Shown here: one piece after another, positions 15,402 to 23,094 of the stretch | How positions within the stretch are numbered: position 1 is the stretch's first letter | Layout of the letters: every line of letters begins with the position of its first letter | From: SHZL01 sp963708905 | GTDB taxonomy: Bacteria; Pseudomonadota; Gammaproteobacteria; Xanthomonadales; SZUA-36 | Reading direction: 5' to 3' | Length of the DNA stretch: 64,000 nucleotides | Assembly: GCA_963708905.1 (NCBI GenBank) | Contig: CAVPUV010000052.1 | Location: 1-64,000 of the forward strand | Program-made: the position numbers and the translations under genes | Notes under the pieces: generated by a model | What the model was told of the DNA's origin: nothing | Seen by the model: only the letters and a program-made list of their open reading frames with translations | Databases searched by the model: none

Positions 15402-15586
15402 TGAAACGGCGTGATCTCGTCAGGCACTTGGAGCGTCACGGATGTCAATTGGGGCGAGAAGGCGGAGCTCACTCCGTCTTTGTTAATCGGGTAAAACAAA
15501 AGGTCACAACAGTGCCGCGTCACAATGAAAAAAACGAGTTTCTTGCTCGCCGAATCTGCAAAGATCTCGAAGTGCCGCATCCTTAG
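15398..15586 (+). CDS. hicA: HicA-type mRNA interferase toxin
   Basis: 62 residues. KRRDLVRHLERHGCQLGREG, then GAHSVFVN with the catalytic histidine, TTVPRHNE and a final helix RRICKDLEVP match HicA. It overlaps hicB by four bases and is full length, so this pair is probably functional. Confidence 0.87.
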   Translation: MMKRRDLVRHLERHGCQLGREGGAHSVFVNRVKQKVTTVPRHNEKNEFLARRICKDLEVPHP

Positions 15587-15644
15587 TGCCACCCATCCAT
15601 TTATGACTCCGCTAAACATGCACGAGTTGAATGCCACCGGGAAG

Positions 15645-15783
15645 TCAAAGCGGTTTCCAAGCGATATCATCAAAAATCAAAGACGAGTGGATACTCCACA
15701 CTGTGGAATTTCCAGAGGATGAAGAAATTCAGGACGATGGCCGCATTCGTCGCGCATTTTTTGATCGCAGGTACAGACCATGA
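15645..15783 (+). pseudogene. 3' end of an unrecognised gene coupled to DUF2283
   Basis: A plus-strand frame reads IKDEWILHTVEFPEDEEIQ, then DDGRIRRAFFDRRYRP, and stops with TGA that overlaps the DUF2283 ATG by four bases. That coupling marks a real operon partner. Its ending resembles the FFDRRF endings of small proteins found before DUF2283 genes, but I cannot name the family. No start codon fits, and the sequence before 15645 looks unrelated, so the 5' part has probably been lost. Confidence 0.45.
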
Positions 15784-15977
15784 AAGTGAAATACTTCGAA
15801 GACACTGACACGCTATACATAGAATTTCGCAATCAGGCTATTTCCCAATCAAAAGATCTCGACGAGAGCACGGTAGTGGACCTGGACGCCGACGGTAACG
15901 TCTGTGCCATTACTTTTGAGCATGCCAGTCGGCGAACTGACGTTCAGCATGTGACGCTTGAAGGAATCGCTGCATAA
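15780..15977 (+). CDS. DUF2283 protein, probable antitoxin
   Basis: 65 residues: MKVKYFEDTDTLYIEF, then STVVDLDADGNVCAITFEHAS, the typical short beta-rich DUF2283 domain. Such proteins occur with small RelE-like or DUF4258 partners and are thought to be antitoxins. Its start overlaps the stop of an upstream coding remnant. The final codons are repeated at 15077-15100. Confidence 0.8.
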   Translation: MKVKYFEDTDTLYIEFRNQAISQSKDLDESTVVDLDADGNVCAITFEHASRRTDVQHVTLEGIAA

Positions 15978-16062
15978 CTGGGGCTCAGGGTTGAGAACCG
16001 GCTATGCGCTTGTCCAGCCCCGATGAACACGGGTTCGGAAGGTGTTCGGAAGGTTGCGATTA

Positions 16063-16084
16063 AACATAATGGTGCTATTATGTT
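16063..16084. promoter_or_regulatory. Inverted-repeat operator upstream of DUF2191/VapC pair
   Basis: AACATAAT and ATTATGTT are exact reverse complements separated by six bases, 26 bases before the antitoxin start. Confidence 0.55.
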
Positions 16085-16109
16085 GATGTTTTGATGCCTG
16101 GATAGAATC

Positions 16110-16376
16110 ATGCGAACTACGCTAACCGTTGATGATCGCGTTGGGAAAGCACTCAAGGAACTCGCTCACCGCTCCGGAAAAAGCTTCAAGCAGGTGGTGA
16201 ATGAAACCCTCGAACGCGGACTTGCGGCGAGTGGGTCCACCCGCAAGGAACCCTATCGTGAGAAGCCCACGCGGCTGGGTGAGGCCCGCGCCGGCTATGA
16301 TCTCACCAAGGCGCTTTCCCTGGCTGCTGCGCTTGAAGACGAAGAGATCGTGCGCAAGATCGAGCAGCGAAAATGA
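16110..16376 (+). CDS. vapB: VapB-type antitoxin (DUF2191-like)
   Basis: 88 residues. A ribbon-helix-helix start (MRTTLTVDDRVGKALKELA, SFKQVVNETLERGL) is followed by a linker and a C-terminal toxin-binding part (GYDLTKALSLAAALEDEEI). It overlaps the PIN toxin gene by four bases. A palindrome upstream suits autorepression. Confidence 0.88.
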   Translation: MRTTLTVDDRVGKALKELAHRSGKSFKQVVNETLERGLAASGSTRKEPYREKPTRLGEARAGYDLTKALSLAAALEDEEIVRKIEQRK

Positions 16377-16807
16377 TGCTGGTAGACGCCAACCTGTTGA
16401 TCTATGCCGTTGATGCGGATTCGCCGCATCATGCCCGGGTACGGGCGTGGTGGGAATCGTTGCTGAGCGGCCCGGACAGCGTTGGACTGTCCTGGCTGGT
16501 TCTACTGGCCTTTGTCAGGATTACTACCCACTCCCGCATCATGCAGCACCCCATGGCGGTGGACGATGCGCTGGAGTACGTGGAGCGCTGGCTCAGTGTG
16601 CCGGGCGTTACCCTGGTTGACGCGCCGCCCGGCATGTATCCCCAGTTGGCGGCCGAGTTGCGTACCTCAGGGACCGGCGGCAACCTCACCAACGACACCT
16701 TTTTGGCCGTGCTGGCGCGAGCGTTGGATGCCACCCTCTGTTCGGCGGACAACGACTTCCGTCGCTTCAATCGCGTTAAATACTTCAACCCCGTGTTGGA
16801 CTCATGA
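16373..16807 (+). CDS. vapC: VapC-type PIN-domain toxin
   Basis: 144 residues with MMLVDANLLIYAVDADS, LAFVRITT, NLTNDTFLAVLA and CSADNDFRRF, the PIN acidic residues in order. Length and motifs are complete. It is translationally coupled to its antitoxin. Confidence 0.9.
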   Translation: MMLVDANLLIYAVDADSPHHARVRAWWESLLSGPDSVGLSWLVLLAFVRITTHSRIMQHPMAVDDALEYVERWLSVPGVTLVDAPPGMYPQLAAELRTSGTGGNLTNDTFLAVLARALDATLCSADNDFRRFNRVKYFNPVLDS

Positions 16808-16924
16808 CCCGGCAGCTCCGGCCAATGGACTACTCTTGTGTCTCACTCGAGTTACGGCTGAGCGAGCTCGGACTGACCGTGCCATGTTCAAGCGATGACG
16901 GGTTGTAGAAAGCGGCTGTATGAA
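16808..16924. repeat. Scrap mosaic: AbiEi piece plus start of the DUF4143 gene
   Basis: 16808-16876 matches 14180-14248 of the damaged AbiEi gene with about four differences. 16894-16924 matches 13583-13613, the first codons of the DUF4143 gene, with two differences. Only 17 bases separate them. Confidence 0.8.
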
Positions 16925-16965
16925 GCGTTATCGGCTATTCAACCACTCGCGTTTACAGGTTCAAA

Positions 16966-17002
16966 AATGTGAGTCATAATGACTTCTAATATGACTCACA
17001 TT
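16966..17002. promoter_or_regulatory. Perfect 13-bp inverted repeat upstream of vapBC
   Basis: AATGTGAGTCATA and TATGACTCACATT are exact reverse complements, 11 bases apart, ending 13 bases before the vapB start. It is very probably the VapBC operator. Confidence 0.7.
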
Positions 17003-17015
17003 ATGAGGCAAAAAG

Positions 17016-17279
17016 ATGAAACAACTTACGCTCCGTGGCTTCGATAAGGAATTGGAGCGGCGGCTAAAACACTTGGCGGAAAGGGAAAATCTTTCCCTGA
17101 ACAAGACCGTACTCATGCTGCTTCGCAAGGTCACCGGTCTGGAAGCTACCCCCGTGCCATCAAATCGAGTCGGTGCTTCCCTGGAGGAGTTTATCGGCGT
17201 CTGGTCGCCGGCCGAACAGCAAGAATTCAATGCCGCGACGCACGTGTTTGAAAAAATTGACGAGACTCTGTGGACGTGA
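17016..17279 (+). CDS. vapB: Ribbon-helix-helix VapB antitoxin
   Basis: 87 residues. MKQLTLRGFDKELERRLKHL and LSLNKTVLMLLRKVTG form the ribbon-helix-helix domain; the C-terminal part (SLEEFIGVWSPAEQQEF) would bind the toxin. It overlaps the vapC start. A 33-bp piece of its 3' region is duplicated at 9391-9422. Confidence 0.87.
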   Translation: MKQLTLRGFDKELERRLKHLAERENLSLNKTVLMLLRKVTGLEATPVPSNRVGASLEEFIGVWSPAEQQEFNAATHVFEKIDETLWT

Positions 17280-17671
17280 AAGTCCTTCTGGATACCAACG
17301 CATATTCTGCCCTGATGCGTGGCCTCCCCTCGGTCGTCGATAAAGTGCGCAACGCTGAGCAGGTGCTGCTCTCGACGATCGTAATTGGAGAATTACTCTA
17401 CGGCTTTCGGTATGGCGGACGGTTCGAAAAGAATCGGGATATTCTGCAACGTTTTCTGGAGAATCCCTATGTTGCATTGCTCCCCGCCACGTACGTTACG
17501 GCGGACAGATTCAGCCTGCTTGCAGCAGCTTTACGCCGAAAGGGCAAACCCATCCCGACCAATGACATCTGGATTGCCGCACATACCCTGGAAGCCGGTG
17601 CTGATCTGCTATCCTACGACGAACACTTTTCACACATAGACGGATTACCCTGGCACCCGCTCAGAGATTAG
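17270..17671 (+). CDS. vapC: VapC-type PIN-domain toxin
   Basis: 133 residues from GTG at 17270 (GTG at 17276 is also possible). KVLLDTNAYSALMRG, STIVIGELLYGFR, IPTNDIWIAAHTLE and LLSYDEHFSHIDG give the four acidic PIN positions. It appears intact and coupled to vapB by a ten-base overlap. Confidence 0.9.
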   Translation: MDVKVLLDTNAYSALMRGLPSVVDKVRNAEQVLLSTIVIGELLYGFRYGGRFEKNRDILQRFLENPYVALLPATYVTADRFSLLAAALRRKGKPIPTNDIWIAAHTLEAGADLLSYDEHFSHIDGLPWHPLRD

Positions 17672-17793
17672 GTGCGGTCCAAACCAATAATAGTAACCTC
17701 ACTCGTGGTGACATATAGCATTGTCGCGCCAGGAGCTTGGTATGAGCAAAACGACTGGTGAGCATGACGACGCTGAAATAAGTGCCATTCTGG

Positions 17794-18954
17794 TTAAACC
17801 GGCTTGACGAAAAAGGTGGGAATGGACTGTTTGTTTTGCGCCAGCTGCAGAAACTCATCCGCTGCGGCCAGCGCTTCGGCGATGGTGACATCCATATCCA
17901 GGTAGCGGTAGGTGCCGAGACGGCCGAGGAAGGAGATGTGGCTTTCGGTCTTCGCCAGTTCCACGTATTTCGTCAGCATGGATTTTTCCTCCACCAGGCG
18001 TATGGGGTAGTAGGGGATATCCTCCGCTGCACATGCCCGGCTGTATTCCTCGAAGCAGATAGTTTTGTCACGCGTTTCCCAGGGCGAGAAATACTTGTGC
18101 TCGCTGATGCGGGTGTAGGGCACCGCCTCATCGCCGTAATTCATCACCGCGCAGCCCTGGTAGTCGCCCTCGGCCCGGATTTCCTTGAAATCCAGCGTCC
18201 GGTAAGCCAGCCGTCCCAACTGAAAGTCGAAATACGCATCGATGGGGCCGCTGTAGAACACGTGGTCGTATAGCCCTCCCTGGTCCCGGGTAAACCGGGT
18301 GTTCAGGCGCACGGTGATATTTTCATGATCCAGGATCTGCGCCACGATAGCGGTATAGCCGTGTTCCGGCATGCCCTGGTACGGATGGGAGAAATAATTG
18401 TCGTCGTAGGTGAAGCGCACCGGCAGGCGCTTGAGAATGCTGGCCGGCAATTGTTTGGGATCGCAGCCCCATTGCTTGCGCGTGTAACCCTTGAAAAAGG
18501 TCTCATACAGGTCCTTGCCGACGAAATGCAGCGCCTGTTCTTCGAAATTCCGCGGTTGCTCGATGCTGAGGTCGGCCTGTTGCTCGATGAACGCCCTGGC
18601 CTGCGCCGGTGAAAAGGTTTTGCCGAAGAATTGATTGATGGTGAGCAGGTTGATGGGCAGTGTGAATACCCGGCCGCGGGCGGTGGTTTTGACCCGGTTG
18701 GTGTAGGGCATGAAGCGGGTGAAGCGGTTCAAGTACTGCCACACCCGTTCGTTGTCGGTATGAAAGATGTGCGGTCCATATTTGTGAACCATCACACCCG
18801 TCTCTTCGTCCCGCTCGGTGTGGCAGTTTCCTGCCACGTGCGGCCTGGTGTCGAAAACGTCAACGGCAAAGCCGGCCCCGGCCAGTTCCCGGGCCACGAC
18901 AGCGCCGGAAAAGCCCGCGCCAACAATGGCAATCCGGTTTATTTTTTTTATCAT
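17794..18954 (-). CDS. glf: UDP-galactopyranose mutase
   Basis: 386 residues. The N-terminal FAD-binding motif IAIVGAGFSGAVVARELA, the HKYGPHIFHT motif, GYTRKQWG and the substrate-arginine region near TRISEHKYF match Glf. The enzyme interconverts UDP-galactopyranose and UDP-galactofuranose using reduced FAD, in the cytoplasm. The probable user is the glycosyltransferase at 5748, now 12 kb away across the toxin-antitoxin island. The first 74 bases upstream of the start are duplicated at 9698-9771. Length is normal. Confidence 0.95.
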   Translation of the reverse strand: MIKKINRIAIVGAGFSGAVVARELAGAGFAVDVFDTRPHVAGNCHTERDEETGVMVHKYGPHIFHTDNERVWQYLNRFTRFMPYTNRVKTTARGRVFTLPINLLTINQFFGKTFSPAQARAFIEQQADLSIEQPRNFEEQALHFVGKDLYETFFKGYTRKQWGCDPKQLPASILKRLPVRFTYDDNYFSHPYQGMPEHGYTAIVAQILDHENITVRLNTRFTRDQGGLYDHVFYSGPIDAYFDFQLGRLAYRTLDFKEIRAEGDYQGCAVMNYGDEAVPYTRISEHKYFSPWETRDKTICFEEYSRACAAEDIPYYPIRLVEEKSMLTKYVELAKTESHISFLGRLGTYRYLDMDVTIAEALAAADEFLQLAQNKQSIPTFFVKPV

Positions 18955-18956
18955 TG

Positions 18957-19030
18957 CAGATACCCGACCGTCCGGCGGGGACGGGGAACAAGACGTGATT
19001 ATTGACGAGCCGGTGAATTCTGTCGAGTTT
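18957..19030. repeat. glf leader segment duplicated at 9698-9771
   Basis: About 72 of 74 positions agree with 9698-9771, with one single-base insertion. It starts within the bases just before the glf ATG. Its role here (promoter or remnant of another gene) is unknown. Confidence 0.75.
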
Positions 19031-19085
19031 AGGGCTCACCTGAGTATGGGTTACAGTAGTGGCAAGCCGTTGTACAATTGTCGAT

Positions 19086-19475
19086 ATGGAAATCATCGCT
19101 GATACCAACATCTTTCTGGCCGTCGCTTTCAATGAGCCTCAGAAAGTGCGAATTGTCGAGCTCACGGCCGGTGCACTCGTGATTGCCCCAGAGATATTGC
19201 CATATGAAATAGGCAATGCTCTTTCAGCTATGGTTAAACGTCGGCAGGTTTCGAAATTGGAGGCTTTAGAGGCGGAAAAAGCAGCATCCCGCATTCCTGT
19301 GCGATTGGTTGCGGTTGATGTACAAGCCGCCTTGGAGATCGCCCTGGAGCACAATATCTATGCCTACGATGCGTATTTTTTGCAGTGTGCAAAGTCCTAT
19401 TCGCACCCACTTCTGACTCTTGATCAGCGAATGAAACAGCTCGCAGTTCAACTTGGAATCAAGGTGCTGGAGTAA
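19086..19475 (+). CDS. VapC-type PIN-domain toxin
   Basis: 129 residues from ATG at 19086. MEIIADTNIFLAVAFNEP, ILPYEIGNALSAMVKR, YAYDAYFLQCAKSY and LTLDQRMKQ show the PIN residues. Here the toxin gene precedes the antitoxin, an order seen with Phd/YefM partners. It seems complete. Confidence 0.85.
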   Translation: MEIIADTNIFLAVAFNEPQKVRIVELTAGALVIAPEILPYEIGNALSAMVKRRQVSKLEALEAEKAASRIPVRLVAVDVQAALEIALEHNIYAYDAYFLQCAKSYSHPLLTLDQRMKQLAVQLGIKVLE

Positions 19476-19481
19476 TTTTGT

Positions 19482-19718
19482 ATGAAAGTGTTCACCTATT
19501 CAGAAGCTCGCCAAAATTTATCAAAGTTACTGGCAATGGCAAAAAAGGAGGAAGTCGAGATTCGCCGGAAAGACGGTAGTGTTTTTTCACTTCGGTCAAA
19601 GCGTAGCGAATCCAGGTCTCCATTTGATGTTCCCGGGGTAAAAACGGGGGCCAGTGTTACCGACATACTTGATGCAGTCCGGGAGTCACGGGAGCGAGTA
19701 AAGGGTTACACGAAATGA
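19482..19718 (+). CDS. Phd/YefM-type antitoxin
   Basis: 78 residues. MKVFTYSEARQNLSKLLAMA and EVEIRRKDGSVFSL match the Phd/YefM DNA-binding N-terminus; a lysine-rich tail follows. It lies six bases after the PIN toxin and completes the pair. It marks the right edge of the island. Confidence 0.85.
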   Translation: MKVFTYSEARQNLSKLLAMAKKEEVEIRRKDGSVFSLRSKRSESRSPFDVPGVKTGASVTDILDAVRESRERVKGYTK

Positions 19719-19754
19719 AGGGTTTTTCCTGCCGCTGGTGTGGCGGATTTCAGT

Positions 19755-20771
19755 ATGAGCACCAGCACGGCTAATCAATGGGCGCTCTATGGCGGCGCGG
19801 GCTTTATCGGCCAGCACCTGGCGCGCTCGGTCCTCGACCGTTGGCCGCAGGGTCACGTGCACCTGCTGGATATCCAGTCCCCGTCCGCCATCTCGTGGAA
19901 GGTGCCGCTCGAAGGTTTTATCGATGCCGGCCGCTTGCAGGTCCGGCAGTGTGACGTCAGAGATGCGGACAGCCTCAGGCAGAACGCCGCAGGCTTTGAT
20001 GTCATCGTCAACCTGGCCGCCGTTCACCGCGAACCGGGGCATAAGCCGGAGGAATATTTCGCGACCAATGTCGCCGGTGCGCGGAATGTCTGCCGCCTGG
20101 CGGAAGAGGTGGGCTGCCGGGAAATTCTGTTTACCAGCAGCATCTCGGTTTATGGTATCCATGACCGCCCGGTCGATGAAGACTCGCCCGTCCAGCCGCG
20201 CACGCCTTATGGCCAGTCCAAACACCAGGCGGAGCAGATTCATCTGGACTGGGCCCGGCGCAGCGGCGGGCGGCTGGCGGTCATCCGGCCCGGCGTGGTG
20301 TTTGGTGCCGGGGAGGAGGGCAACGTAACCCGCCTGGTGGCGGAAATGCTCAAACGCCATCGCGCCATCCGCGTGCAACCCGATCAGCCCAAGGCAGGCA
20401 TCTATATCGAGGAACTGATCGATATCATGCACTGGCTGCGCCAGCAGCCTTTGGCGGCGGGGGAGAGCCAACGGGTCAACGGGGTTTCGCGTGAATTGTT
20501 GACGTTTAACGCCTACGCCGATGTCCTGCAGCACCTGCAAGGCTGGACGCGGCCGGCGCTCCATGTGCCAGGATCACTGCTCGGAGCCCTGGTGGCGGCG
20601 ATGAACCCCCTGGCCGGGCTGTTTCCGGCAGGTTCCAGAATTCACCCCCGGCGCCTGGGCAAACTGCTTTCCGCCAATGATGTAAGGCCCCGTGCCTTGA
20701 CCACGATGGGCTATCCATTCCGTTGGCCGCTCGAGCGCGCATTGGCGGACTGGCTGGCAAAGGGTCTGTAG
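19755..20771 (+). CDS. NAD-dependent epimerase/dehydratase (extended SDR)
   Basis: 338 residues from ATG at 19755. The Rossmann motif GGAGFIG, the DVIVNLAAVHR strand, TSSISVYG with the catalytic serine and PYGQSKHQAE (YxxxK) identify an extended short-chain dehydrogenase acting on a nucleotide sugar. A C-terminal RWPLERALADWL is typical. The neighbouring glf, glycosyltransferase and priming transferase place it in surface polysaccharide synthesis. The exact sugar cannot be told. The serine-tyrosine-lysine set is complete. Confidence 0.85.
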   Translation: MSTSTANQWALYGGAGFIGQHLARSVLDRWPQGHVHLLDIQSPSAISWKVPLEGFIDAGRLQVRQCDVRDADSLRQNAAGFDVIVNLAAVHREPGHKPEEYFATNVAGARNVCRLAEEVGCREILFTSSISVYGIHDRPVDEDSPVQPRTPYGQSKHQAEQIHLDWARRSGGRLAVIRPGVVFGAGEEGNVTRLVAEMLKRHRAIRVQPDQPKAGIYIEELIDIMHWLRQQPLAAGESQRVNGVSRELLTFNAYADVLQHLQGWTRPALHVPGSLLGALVAAMNPLAGLFPAGSRIHPRRLGKLLSANDVRPRALTTMGYPFRWPLERALADWLAKGL

Positions 20772-20814
20772 AATCACGGCATAGGCCATCGTGATTACGA
20801 CCTGCCCGCCGGCG

Positions 20815-21068
20815 CGCCAACCGCCGTCATGCCAGCCTGCGCGTCAGCGCCCCAGCCGCCGTCATGCCAGACTGCCGCAGGCAGGTCTGGCATCCAGAGC
20901 AGCCGTTCAAAGCCGACTGGATCCCATGCGAATGCTGCGCATTCGCTGGGATGACGCTCTTATTTGTTATGCGCATTCGCTGGGATGACGCCCTAATTTG
21001 TTATGCGCATTCGCTGGGATGACGCCCTTATTTGTTGTGCGCATTGGCTGGGATGACGCTCTTATTTA
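20815..21068. repeat. Palindromic repeat cluster with 34-bp tandem array
   Basis: The 438-bp gap between the epimerase and the priming transferase holds no gene. GTCATGCCAG…TCTGGCATCCAG hairpins (20861-20893) and a GGATCCC/GGGATGACG hairpin near 20920-20951 are the dispersed palindromes typical of many proteobacteria. From 20937 the unit GCGCATTCGCTGGGATGACG plus 14 bases repeats with a 34-bp period at 20937, 20971, 21005 and 21039 (the last partial). Copies differ at one to four positions. Confidence 0.85.
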
Positions 21069-21209
21069 CTTTCGTGTGGCCGCTCGGGCCTGCGCTTGGC
21101 TGAGGTCTTTCTGGCATAGGTAGCAGACTTGCCGTGGAATCAGTGGCAGAATTGCGCTGGACCAAAAAAAACCATTCATCGCCTGGTCTCTGTTGCGGAA
21201 GAACATGGA

Positions 21210-22547
21210 ATGACCCGTCAGGCCAATGCACTTCTCGTCATCATGGTCAGTTTTCTGCTGGCTTTCTGGCTGCGTTTTGGTAAAGCGGCCCTGCCGGAGC
21301 ATTATCTGATCGCGCTGCTGGTCACCTTGTTGCTGGCATCGATTGTGCTGCCGGCAACCGGCGCGTTTCGCAAGGAATTCGAGTGGGCGGCGATGCGCAA
21401 GCTGCGCCGCCTGGTGGCGGGCTGGGCGGTGGTGGTGCTGATGCTGGTCAGCATCGCGGCGATGCTGAAGGAGAGCGACAGTTATTCGCGCATCTGGTTT
21501 GGCTTGTGGGTGCTGATCACCTGCGCTGGCCTGATTGTGGTGCTGCTGATCACCCATGCGGCCGCCCTGCGCGAACGCCGGCGCAAGCTGCAGGCACGGA
21601 ATGTGGTGCTGGTTGGTGCGGGCGCGGCGGGGCAAAGGGTGGAGGCCCGGTTGTCGGGCGACCCGGCCACGCGCATGAACCTGGTGGCGTGTTTTGGCAC
21701 GGCCTGGTCCGGGTCCGCGGTGCGGCCCATCACTGAGCTGGCGGCTTACATCGTGACGCACAAGGTGCAGGAAGTGTGGATCGCCGCGCCGTGGGAAGAC
21801 AAGTCCTTGCTGGAAGCCGCACTGGACGCGCTGCGCGAAAGCGTGGTCGACATCAACGTGATCCCCGACATGCACCAGTACCGGCTGTTGAACCAGAGCA
21901 TCAGCGAATGGGGCGGCTTGCCGGTGATCAGCCTTTCCGGCACGCCGATGACGGGTGCCGAGAAGCGGCTGAAAACGCTATTCGACTGGGTGACCGCCCT
22001 GCTGTTGACAGTACTGCTGTCGCCGGTGCTGCTGCTCATTGCCATACTGATCAAGCTTGGCAGCCGCGGGCCGGTTCTGTTCCGCCAGACGCGTCACGGC
22101 GTGGGGGGCGAGCCGATGCAGATGGTGAAATTTCGCAGCATGACGGTGCATCAGGAAGCGCCCGGCCAGCTGACTCAGGCGGCGCCGGGCGATGCGCGCG
22201 TGACCACCGTTGGCCGCTTCTTGCGCCGCACCAGCCTGGACGAACTGCCGCAACTGTTCAATGTGCTGCAAGGCGACATGTCGCTGGTGGGGCCGCGGCC
22301 CCACGCGGTGGAGCACAACGACCTGTACAAGTCGCGCATTCCGCGCTACATGCTGCGCCACAAGGTCAAGCCCGGTATCACCGGCTGGGCGCAGGTCAAC
22401 GGTTTCCGTGGCCAGACGGACTCCAGGGAAAAAATGGCGCTGCGCATCGAGCACGACCTGTGGTACATCCAGAACTGGTCGCTGTGGCTGGATGTAAAGA
22501 TCCTGCTGATGACGCCGCTGGTGATGTTGCACCGCAATGCCTATTGA
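21210..22547 (+). CDS. Undecaprenyl-phosphate sugar phosphotransferase (WcaJ/WbaP-type)
   Basis: 445 residues from ATG at 21210, preceded by GGAAG; a longer frame from TTG at 21129 is less likely. Four N-terminal membrane helices are followed by a CoA-binding-like domain (VVLVGAGAAGQRV), a fifth hydrophobic segment near LLLTVLLSPVLLLIAILI, and the bacterial sugar transferase domain (PVLFRQTRHGVGG, KFRSMTVH, RRTSLDELPQLFNVLQGD, VGPRPHAV, KPGITGWAQVNG). It transfers a hexose-1-phosphate to undecaprenyl phosphate, starting repeat-unit synthesis. It is the initiating enzyme of the surface polysaccharide locus. Confidence 0.92.
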   Translation: MTRQANALLVIMVSFLLAFWLRFGKAALPEHYLIALLVTLLLASIVLPATGAFRKEFEWAAMRKLRRLVAGWAVVVLMLVSIAAMLKESDSYSRIWFGLWVLITCAGLIVVLLITHAAALRERRRKLQARNVVLVGAGAAGQRVEARLSGDPATRMNLVACFGTAWSGSAVRPITELAAYIVTHKVQEVWIAAPWEDKSLLEAALDALRESVVDINVIPDMHQYRLLNQSISEWGGLPVISLSGTPMTGAEKRLKTLFDWVTALLLTVLLSPVLLLIAILIKLGSRGPVLFRQTRHGVGGEPMQMVKFRSMTVHQEAPGQLTQAAPGDARVTTVGRFLRRTSLDELPQLFNVLQGDMSLVGPRPHAVEHNDLYKSRIPRYMLRHKVKPGITGWAQVNGFRGQTDSREKMALRIEHDLWYIQNWSLWLDVKILLMTPLVMLHRNAY

Positions 22548-22576
22548 GGCTGCCGCGCCGGCCGTGTTTTGCTGTC

Positions 22577-23005
22577 CTATTTCGCGCCTTTAGTCGAATT
22601 GGCCTCGTTGACAATCTGTTCGCCGGTCATGCCGTTGAGTGATTCGGCCAGTTTGGCCCGATCACGTTTGGCGGACAGGTTGTAAACCAGCAGATAGTCG
22701 ATGGCATTGGTCAGGGTGGTGTATTCATCCGCCGTGGCTTTGGCCTTGATGGCGGCCAGGCTCTGGTCGAACGATTCCAGGCTGCTGCCATCAACGGGAA
22801 TGCGCATGCCTTCACTGTATACAGGTTGCAATTTCTCCGCTGGAAGCGTTTCTTCGGTGATGCCTTCCTCGGGGGCAGTTGCAACAGGGGCAGTGACCTT
22901 GGTTTTATCTGCGGCAGATGACGCGGGTTCTGGGCTGTTCTTGCCGCACGCCGTGGCCAGACCCAGGCTCAGTGCAATGCTGGTAATCAGTAGTGTTGCT
23001 TTCAT
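22577..23005 (-). CDS. DUF6694-type lipoprotein
   Basis: 142 residues from ATG at 23005. A signal peptide ends in a lipobox (LGLATAC), so the mature protein starts at Cys20 and is lipid-anchored. A proline/alanine/threonine linker precedes a small helical domain (SSLESFDQSLAAIKAK, ending LNGMTGEQIVNEAN), resembling DUF6694. Function unknown. It converges on the priming transferase. Confidence 0.78.
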   Translation of the reverse strand: MKATLLITSIALSLGLATACGKNSPEPASSAADKTKVTAPVATAPEEGITEETLPAEKLQPVYSEGMRIPVDGSSLESFDQSLAAIKAKATADEYTTLTNAIDYLLVYNLSAKRDRAKLAESLNGMTGEQIVNEANSTKGAK

Positions 23006-23094
23006 ATCAATCCTCGGTGTTGGTTCCGTTGCAAATTTGCTTAACGGGTTCGACATGCATCCCGGGTAAAGATTCCACCGCAGAGGATTCCACC

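Noticed and set aside
6820..19720. Chromosomal integron cassette array as explanation for the toxin-antitoxin cluster
   Set aside because: Genes face both ways, no attC-like imperfect palindromes were seen after each pair, and no integrase gene is present.
20937..21068. CRISPR-like array of 34-bp units
   Set aside because: No spacers differ between the units; they are simple tandem repeats derived from a palindrome.
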